Assembly: GCA_052315315.1 (NCBI GenBank)
Contig: JBLSDE010000022.1
Location: forward strand, 1 to 27,902
Direction: 5' to 3'
Length of the DNA stretch: 27,902 bases
DNA from: Cuniculiplasma sp052315315
GTDB taxonomy: Archaea; Thermoplasmatota; Thermoplasmata; Thermoplasmatales; Thermoplasmataceae
Both the position numbers and the translations under genes were made by a program. Each line of letters begins with the position of its first letter. Positions within the stretch are counted from its first letter, which is position 1. This document shows, in pieces, positions 22,716-27,902 of the stretch. The notes below the pieces were generated by a model. It had not been told where the DNA came from, did no database searches, and saw only the letters and a program-made list of their open reading frames with translations.

Positions 22716-23871
22716 ATTTTTGTTTTTTGAAATTGAGGAAAATATTATTCTTTAACTTACTCCATAATAACATAATTACATGTCTAATAATTCTCTTGTT
22801 AGAGACTTCTGAAGAAATGTGATGAAGTGATGAATGGATGATTAAATATTTCTGAAGGGGATTCCTACATTATCCAAAAAGGGCAGGATTTTTCATAAAT
22901 CCAATTTCTTCTCCACACATTTCAAAGGTACTTAATGCAAATGATGCTAATTGCTGATCAAGAAGGACGGATAAACTGAAGAGATGATGCAAAATAATTC
23001 AATAAATTCCTTTGAAAAAATGTCGCAAAAATCAAATCGACCTTTTGAAAAAAATAAACACCCATACTGTAATGAAACTCCATTATATTGACGATGATTT
23101 TGTTGAAAGACCTTCATTTTTGAGTACAGGATCAAAAAATCATTTTCTTATCTTCTCGATACGAACGATGATTTTTATTCGATCTATTAAGGCATTATGA
23201 CCCGTTGGCTTGGAGTAGAAGGGACTGATTACCCTCACAAAAGTAAAGACGACTGAAAATCGGTCTTCAAATAATATTCAAGGAGTTGCAGGAATTTTTA
23301 TTCAGGCCTTTATGTTCATCTGGCCAAGAGAAGTAATAAAATTCTTTATAGTGCAGTTGTTCCTTTTATGATATATCTTCCCTTTTTGGGTTTTGAAGTG
23401 TGTACCTCTCACGAATCTTTGAGTATTATAAATTTAAGGTAAAAAAATAGCATAGCCAAATATCTTATCGACTGGAAACAGTAATATGCTCTAGAATATG
23501 CATATAATTGGAATAAGTCACATTCGTTCTCGTTATCAAAACCTACGAGTGCTTAACATATTTTCAGCTTTTATACTGTGTTATATTAATCTTTTTAATT
23601 GAACCATTTTTCCTAAGATCAGACAGATACACTTTTTACTTTTCCTTAATTCAGAGGATACTTAAATGTGTTCCTTATTTAGAATCCTATAATTTTTATG
23701 ATCTTTTTTCTGAATTTCATTTGGATTTAACCACTTCACTTTTGATTTACCAGATTATTTCGGGTGTGTGTAAATTGAGAAAAATATACATTTCTTATAT
23801 TCTGTATCCGCTCATTAATTTTTAAGTATATGCACCGCATAAATGGATATAGAAATCATATCTTATCAAGA
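22716..23871. other. 1.2-kb AT-rich gap with no intact gene
   Basis: No tRNA, rRNA or intact protein gene is apparent on either strand. The longest plus-strand frame (23012-23370) is broken by stop codons at 23198 and 23216; its last part reads NNIQGVAGIFIQAFMFIW and a hydrophobic tail, which only weakly recalls the ends of IS4-type transposases. An imperfect hairpin occurs at 23247-23267 (AGACGA with TCGGTCT). A TATA-like TATTATAAATTTAAGG at 23423-23438 has no gene after it, so a small RNA is possible. The segment 23560-23870 is featureless and T-rich. Most likely this is eroded insertion or gene remnant. Confidence 0.4.
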
Positions 23872-24762
23872 TCATTCTTCCAGTGTACGTGCTGCCATAT
23901 TTATGACCTCGTTAATCTTTGGCTCAACAATCTTTTCCATTGTAGTGATTGGATCGGGGAGCTTTCCTTTTAGGTTATGCTTCTTATAGAACACTGCATA
24001 TGTCATGGATGGAAATGGATACTCATTTACCATTCTGAAAAACTGGTTAAGTTGTTTCTGTGCCTTTATTGCCCTAGCTATATCTCCTTTTACATAGCTT
24101 AGATATACTTCAAGGGCCATTGGATTGATGTTTGTTGTTCCACAAACTCCACCGGTTGCCCCCATAATAAGAGATTGCAACAGAAGATCATCCTGACCCT
24201 GATATAATTTTACTTTTCCCGAGAAGTTAGAAGCAACCTCGTTAAAATATCTAATATCACCGGAGCTTTCCTTAATGGCTTCTACCTTACCGGTTGAATC
24301 CATGATGTTTGTGTATGTTTCAATATCCATTCTTGAATTAGTAAGCTGTGGTATGCTATATATGTATATTTTGCCATTAAATGAGTTACTAACCGCTTCG
24401 TAATGCCTTATCATCCAAGACTGCTCAGCTTTATTGTAATAGGTAGGCTGAAGTACAATCCTGGTAAAACCCAGATCCTCAGAAAACTTAGCCATCTCCA
24501 CGGCCTCCTCAGTATTCTGAGAACCAACACCAACCATTATTTCAAAATCCATAGCCTCTTCTTGCATCATCTTTAGAAAGTTCTTTTTGGTTTCCAGCGT
24601 CATTAAATTGAAAAGTCCATTGCTTCCAAGTGGAAACAACTTAGTAACACCAAAAGATCTCATGTCATCCAAAAAAATTTTCAAATATTCCCTAGACGGC
24701 TTCTTTTCGCCATCAAAAGGTGTTATCATGGGACAAATTATATCGGCCTGTTCTTTCTTCAT
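23872..24762 (-). CDS. DHDPS/KDG-aldolase-family enzyme
   Basis: A 296-residue TIM-barrel aldolase of the DapA/NanA/KDG-aldolase family. The Schiff-base lysine is K164 in VEAIKESSGD and the active-site tyrosine is Y135 in YIYSIPQ. The usual GTTGE substrate loop reads GSNGLF, closer to archaeal 2-keto-3-deoxygluconate aldolases than to lysine-pathway DapA. In Thermoplasmatales that enzyme splits KDG into pyruvate and glyceraldehyde in the non-phosphorylating Entner-Doudoroff route; DapA or another keto-acid aldolase remains possible. No lysine genes are nearby. A TATA element (TTATTTAAGC on the reverse strand, about 24790-24781) lies about 25 nt before the ATG, so the message is probably leaderless. 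Confidence 0.8.
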   Translation of the reverse strand: MKKEQADIICPMITPFDGEKKPSREYLKIFLDDMRSFGVTKLFPLGSNGLFNLMTLETKKNFLKMMQEEAMDFEIMVGVGSQNTEEAVEMAKFSEDLGFTRIVLQPTYYNKAEQSWMIRHYEAVSNSFNGKIYIYSIPQLTNSRMDIETYTNIMDSTGKVEAIKESSGDIRYFNEVASNFSGKVKLYQGQDDLLLQSLIMGATGGVCGTTNINPMALEVYLSYVKGDIARAIKAQKQLNQFFRMVNEYPFPSMTYAVFYKKHNLKGKLPDPITTMEKIVEPKINEVINMAARTLEE

Positions 24763-24820
24763 AATCTCTATATTACATCCAGCTTAAATAATCTTGATCC
24801 CATTGTTTTATTGTGGAAAA

Positions 24821-25069
24821 TTAATTGTTTTCTCTTAGCATTTCTATTATCAAATCGTTTCCTTCTACCTTAAAATTGAGTATTCTGAGTTTGTTCTGAT
24901 TGGCCAGAGATTCAAATATATTCATTTCGTATGGAAACTTATCTCTGCTTAGAAATATTCTAATTTCCTGCCCTGGATCTAACTCCATTTTTGTTGCCTT
25001 AAATGTACTTTTTAAATACATTAATGGATCTCCGCCACAGCTGATATAACGATAATCCTCCTCAATCAT
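24821..25069 (-). CDS. Small TusA/SirA-like sulfur-carrier-type protein
   Basis: An 82-residue protein with a TusA-like plan: strand YRYISC, then a helix from PLMYLKSTFKATKM, a DPGQEIRIFLSRD strand, a second helix (NIFESLANQNK) and a last strand ending IIEML. TusA proteins carry persulfide sulfur on a cysteine in a CPxP motif; here the motif reads CGGDP with C11, so the prolines are not conserved and function may differ. There is no clear ribosome site at ATG 25069. It lies between a surface protein gene and the aldolase-like gene on the same strand, but a T-tract upstream separates it from the former. Fold assignment is by pattern only. Confidence 0.5.
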   Translation of the reverse strand: MIEEDYRYISCGGDPLMYLKSTFKATKMELDPGQEIRIFLSRDKFPYEMNIFESLANQNKLRILNFKVEGNDLIIEMLRENN

Positions 25070-25123
25070 AGCATGGAATTACCATTATGAAAATTACACT
25101 TTCTATCAAAAGTCAAGAGAATG

Positions 25124-25138
25124 AAAAAAAGGGAAAAG
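25124..25138 (-). terminator. Pyrimidine-rich terminator of the surface protein gene
   Basis: On the reverse strand CTTTTCCCTTTTTTT begins 19 nt after the stop codon of the surface protein and ends in seven T residues, as expected for archaeal factor-independent termination. Confidence 0.5.
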
Positions 25139-25156
25139 ATTTGTGATTAATGATTA

Positions 25157-27514
25157 TTATTTAAACTTGGTAAAATATACAAAAACAACTGAAATTATAA
25201 GAATGGCAATTACTGCAATTACTATAATTTCATAAGTTTGACTCTGATTATTTACTGAGTTTTGTTTTGAGAATGTTAAATCAATGCTTTTAGCATGGCC
25301 ATCTACGTTTACAGTTCCCGAGGACGGAGTAATCTGATATCCCGATATTTTACCAATTGTGTATGAGTAGGATCCATTAGACTCTTGGAAAATTATGTTA
25401 CTCCCAGTTGATGTTTCCTTTGTTCCATTAAGGATCACGAACCACGTTGTTCCTGCAGGCAATCCAGATTCTGTGAATGTGATATTATACTTCCCACTGA
25501 TAGACGACACCGTACTATTAAAACCGCTTTGGTATCCTGACATGACTGAAATTCTTCCTGAAACAAAATGAGATTCGTAAAGATAACCACTTACATTGTC
25601 ATAAGTAAGAATACTCGTAACTGGTTCTCCATAGGTGTAAACATTTGAACAATAGCTGTTATTTGTAAGATTTATTGATGAAACATACCCTATATCCTGA
25701 GAAGAACTACCATAACCAAGACTTGCAGCATATAGAACATTATTTTCCTCGTCATAAGCCATCGAATAATAATAAACCTGGAAAAGAGCATTCTTTGATG
25801 TGGTTCCATTAACTGGCAACACTAAAAATTTCTGATCGATACTGAAAATACCGGTATCATTTGAAATGTAAACCAAGTGATTTTCAGGATCATAAAGCAA
25901 ATCGTTTATGCCTCCAAAGGGAATATTCTTGACCACTTCTCCGCTACCTATGACCGTCAGGTTATATGTTTCCGAATTGCTTTCATTTTCAACATATATG
26001 TAATTGTTAAAAGAATCGAAAACTATTGATCCCGGAGAACCCCCAATTGTAATGTTTTCTATATTTAAGTTCAACGTCGATAGGTTTATAATTTTCTCAT
26101 AGAGAGGATCGGATATGTAGACATTGTTAGGACCACCTAGAGTCATGTGAACGTCAGTGGACGATGATACACCCAGATCCTTTACAGTCTGCAGGTCTTT
26201 GTTATTTATAATACCGAAATATTCTGACCCGTTGAATTCTCCAAGCACGTAAACTCTCCCATTGTAGGTGTTTACTGTGACGACCTGTGGGCAAAAGGTC
26301 AGATTGATATTACCTGTAATAAGACTCGTACTTCCGTTTATTACCCAGATGTTTTTGCTGAAAAGATTAGAGACATAAACGTATCCGTTATAGGGATTAA
26401 ATGCTGTTGAATCCGGTTGAGCCCCCACGAATATCTCGCCGTAATTAGCCATATTGTAATCGACACTTATATTCATACTATCTTCGTTTATTGTATATGT
26501 TTTATCTCCTATGCTACATATGGAAACCGGTCCCACGCCTACTGTAAATTTACCCAAAGTGTTCATGTTATTGGATACATACACATGGTTTTCTCCCATG
26601 GAATAGACATAGCCATTATTAGGATTGAAATATACATACGTATCTGGTGTGGACACCGAACCTGAAATGTTACCAATTAGTTTGTTGGTGGAAGTATCTA
26701 GAACAGTCAAATTTGCTCCGTTGGAAATGTATATGTTACCGCTGCTGGTATCTAGTGCCATGGAATAAAAGAAGAGAGTATCATCTGATGTTATATTATA
26801 CAGTTTCATAGTCGTTAAATTCAAAACTGTTATATTATCAGAGTTTGAAACGTAAACTCTGTTATTTAAATAATCGAACATCAGATAGGGCTGACCAAAA
26901 CCTGCATTGGACATTGTTATATTCTTAAGGTAACTGGTTTCACTCGTTATGGGATTGACATCGATGAGACATAATTGATTTTCATAACTGCTTTTCAGTA
27001 AGACAATAATTTGATTTGTAAGATTGTCATAGGAAATACTTACTGGCTGGTTACCAGGTAGTGCATATGAGCTGCTCAGGATGTTGGAAGGAGAAATGGA
27101 ACGCAAACCCCCACTGTCTATGAAATACATGCTCTTTTCTTTGGATGCATAAACCATCTGCACAATAGTGTTTCCTGATCCAACTGATAGGGTTTTGGTA
27201 ACCTGCTTCTGAGATACGTTTATTATGGCGATATTGTTACTGCCATAGGCATAAAGATAGCCATTATTTGGGTTGTAGGATATGCTGTTTGAACCAAATA
27301 GGTCTGGGAATGTAAGATTTCCATTAAATAGCGTATTGTTGTCAAGTGCCAGAGTCTTATCGACCTTAAAGACATCATTGGGACTCACAGCGAGAGAATT
27401 AGAATTTAAATGCTTTTCATGAATATGATTAGATTCGTTCCACATAAATACAACTGATGAACTTAAAAGCAATGTTGCAATCAGCACTGCCAAAATAATC
27501 TTAATTTTAATCAT
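25157..27514 (-). CDS. Surface-anchored YVTN-type beta-propeller protein
   Basis: A 785-residue extracellular protein. Residues 1-23 are a signal or anchor segment (IILAVLIATLLLSSSVVF). Residues about 75-655 hold ten or more blade-like repeats of the type FNPNNGYVYV...NITVLNL, with many N-x-S/T sites that fit heavy N-glycosylation. Residues about 670-745 form a domain starting YNITFTESGLPAGTTW, widespread in Thermoplasmata surface proteins, and the C-terminus is a membrane anchor (IIVIAVIAILIISVVFVYF) with a short FTKFK tail. It has Ser/Asn/Tyr-rich composition and almost no cysteine. A TATA element (GATTTAAAAAG on the reverse strand, about 27553-27543) leaves a leader of only about 9 nt. It is probably an adhesin or cell-envelope component; the ligand is unknown. 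Confidence 0.82.
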   Translation of the reverse strand: MIKIKIILAVLIATLLLSSSVVFMWNESNHIHEKHLNSNSLAVSPNDVFKVDKTLALDNNTLFNGNLTFPDLFGSNSISYNPNNGYLYAYGSNNIAIINVSQKQVTKTLSVGSGNTIVQMVYASKEKSMYFIDSGGLRSISPSNILSSSYALPGNQPVSISYDNLTNQIIVLLKSSYENQLCLIDVNPITSETSYLKNITMSNAGFGQPYLMFDYLNNRVYVSNSDNITVLNLTTMKLYNITSDDTLFFYSMALDTSSGNIYISNGANLTVLDTSTNKLIGNISGSVSTPDTYVYFNPNNGYVYSMGENHVYVSNNMNTLGKFTVGVGPVSICSIGDKTYTINEDSMNISVDYNMANYGEIFVGAQPDSTAFNPYNGYVYVSNLFSKNIWVINGSTSLITGNINLTFCPQVVTVNTYNGRVYVLGEFNGSEYFGIINNKDLQTVKDLGVSSSTDVHMTLGGPNNVYISDPLYEKIINLSTLNLNIENITIGGSPGSIVFDSFNNYIYVENESNSETYNLTVIGSGEVVKNIPFGGINDLLYDPENHLVYISNDTGIFSIDQKFLVLPVNGTTSKNALFQVYYYSMAYDEENNVLYAASLGYGSSSQDIGYVSSINLTNNSYCSNVYTYGEPVTSILTYDNVSGYLYESHFVSGRISVMSGYQSGFNSTVSSISGKYNITFTESGLPAGTTWFVILNGTKETSTGSNIIFQESNGSYSYTIGKISGYQITPSSGTVNVDGHAKSIDLTFSKQNSVNNQSQTYEIIVIAVIAILIISVVFVYFTKFK

Positions 27515-27704
27515 TAGTATCTAGGGGGCATACACAGCAACTTTTTAAATCTTTCTATATATATGATTTATGGATTATAATATAATTTAGTAATGAAATA
27601 CTTCTTAAAGGAATCATTTCTCGCAATATGGTATTATTATAGCACAGACTATTTTTAAAATTAATTTTAAAGAGAAAAACGACAGTTTTGATTAAGCGAT
27701 CATG

Positions 27705-27738
27705 CTATTCAAAGAATAGATTCTCACGATTTGAATAG
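27705..27738. repeat. Nested inverted repeats next to the IS256-type end
   Basis: CTATTCAAA (27705-27713) and TTTGAATAG (27730-27738) are a perfect 9-bp inverted repeat with a 16-nt spacer. Inside, CTATTC-AAA-GAATAG (27705-27719) is also a perfect 6-bp hairpin, so the left arm can pair with either of two GAATAG copies. Confidence 0.6.
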
Positions 27739-27756
27739 AAAATATACGAAACTCAA

Positions 27757-27902
27757 CATAGCGTCCCAAATGTTGTGTATTTATAAAGGATACCTCCTTT
27801 GGAACATTTCCTTAATCTCATCAATGCATTTATAATATCCCCTCAATGATCTCATAGACCATTTATCATTTATCTCTGCTGCTCTCAGATAAATGATCTT
27901 CA
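27757..27902 (-). mobile_element. 3' end of an IS256 (mutator-type) element
   Basis: The reverse strand is open from the right edge to TAA 27783-27781, giving 39 residues: KIIYLRAAEINDKW, then SMRSLRGYYKCIDEIKEMF and QRRYPL. This matches the C-terminus of IS256-family transposases (E...KW......W......L...F..R). Just beyond the stop, ATAGCGTCCCAAATGTTGTG (27758-27777) resembles the terminal inverted repeats of that family (GTGTC...TTTTGTGTAAA type). The catalytic part lies outside the window, so intactness cannot be judged. Confidence 0.75.

Noticed and set aside
22809..22855. Possible C/D box guide RNA: CTGA boxes at 22809 and 22852 around two GTGATGA boxes (22819, 22827), close to the L7Ae gene
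   Set aside because: No C box precedes the first CTGA at guide distance, no terminal stem is apparent, and the guide length before the second CTGA (18-26 nt) is not the usual 10-13. Tandem GATGA words can arise by chance.
22938..22990. Another ATGATG/CTGA set resembling C and D boxes
   Set aside because: The interval between the first ATGATG and CTGA is only about 7 nt, too short for a guide, and the order of boxes is wrong.
22947..23200. Overlapping 62-codon ORFs on both strands in the 1.2-kb gap
   Set aside because: AT-rich composition, no start signals, and the plus-strand frame continues through stop codons as if decayed.
1..27902. Search by eye for CRISPR arrays, tRNA genes (T-arm GGTTCRAAYCC) and rRNA
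   Set aside because: No regularly spaced repeats, no T-arm consensus with a matching acceptor stem, and no rRNA-like stretch was seen.

Overview
The window is a low-GC, gene-dense stretch of an archaeal chromosome. The best guess is the order Thermoplasmatales (Thermoplasma, Ferroplasma, Cuniculiplasma or relatives). This rests on a tetraether lipid synthase, an archaeal ribosomal cluster (rpl7ae-rps28e-rpl24e-ndk-aIF5B), archaeal-type LeuRS and PheT, a KDG-aldolase-like protein, a Thermoplasmata-style surface beta-propeller protein, and many genes whose TATA box sits about 25 nt before the start codon (leaderless transcripts). Genus is not resolved by eye.

Layout. 1-340: 5' part of an ISL3-like transposase running off the left edge. 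468-2370: tandem ribbon-helix-helix protein and pheT. 2545-4368: tetraether lipid synthase with its own promoter and an upstream inverted repeat. 4425-10033: archease, pyruvoyl arginine decarboxylase, leuS and a class II aldolase/SDR fusion, the last three overlapping. 10028-12605: a short geranylgeranyl-reductase-like flavoprotein (minus), truA and an SDR. 12606-13200: gene-poor, with a possible decayed gene, one small ORF and a palindrome. 13201-17249: an aldehyde dehydrogenase of the P5C-dehydrogenase type, convergent with lipB and GTP-PEP carboxykinase. 17250-18185: a palindrome and a divergent winged-helix regulator. 18285-19629: speD coupled to a cation-exchanger-like membrane protein, with an overlapping out-of-frame mini-ORF at the speD start. 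19626-22715: the translation operon on minus. 22716-23871: about 1.2 kb without an intact gene. 23872-27514: KDG-aldolase-like enzyme, a TusA-like small protein and a large surface protein. 27757-27902: end of an IS256-type element.

How genes may work together. Tes and the GGR-like protein belong to membrane-lipid biochemistry. PdaD (agmatine) and SpeD (decarboxylated SAM) are the two pyruvoyl decarboxylases that feed polyamine synthesis. PEPCK, the aldehyde dehydrogenase, the SDRs, the aldolase fusion and the KDG-aldolase-like enzyme suggest carbohydrate/amino-acid turnover and gluconeogenesis. Promoter-proximal genes tend to be leaderless, while downstream operon genes carry Shine-Dalgarno sequences that often include the preceding stop codon.
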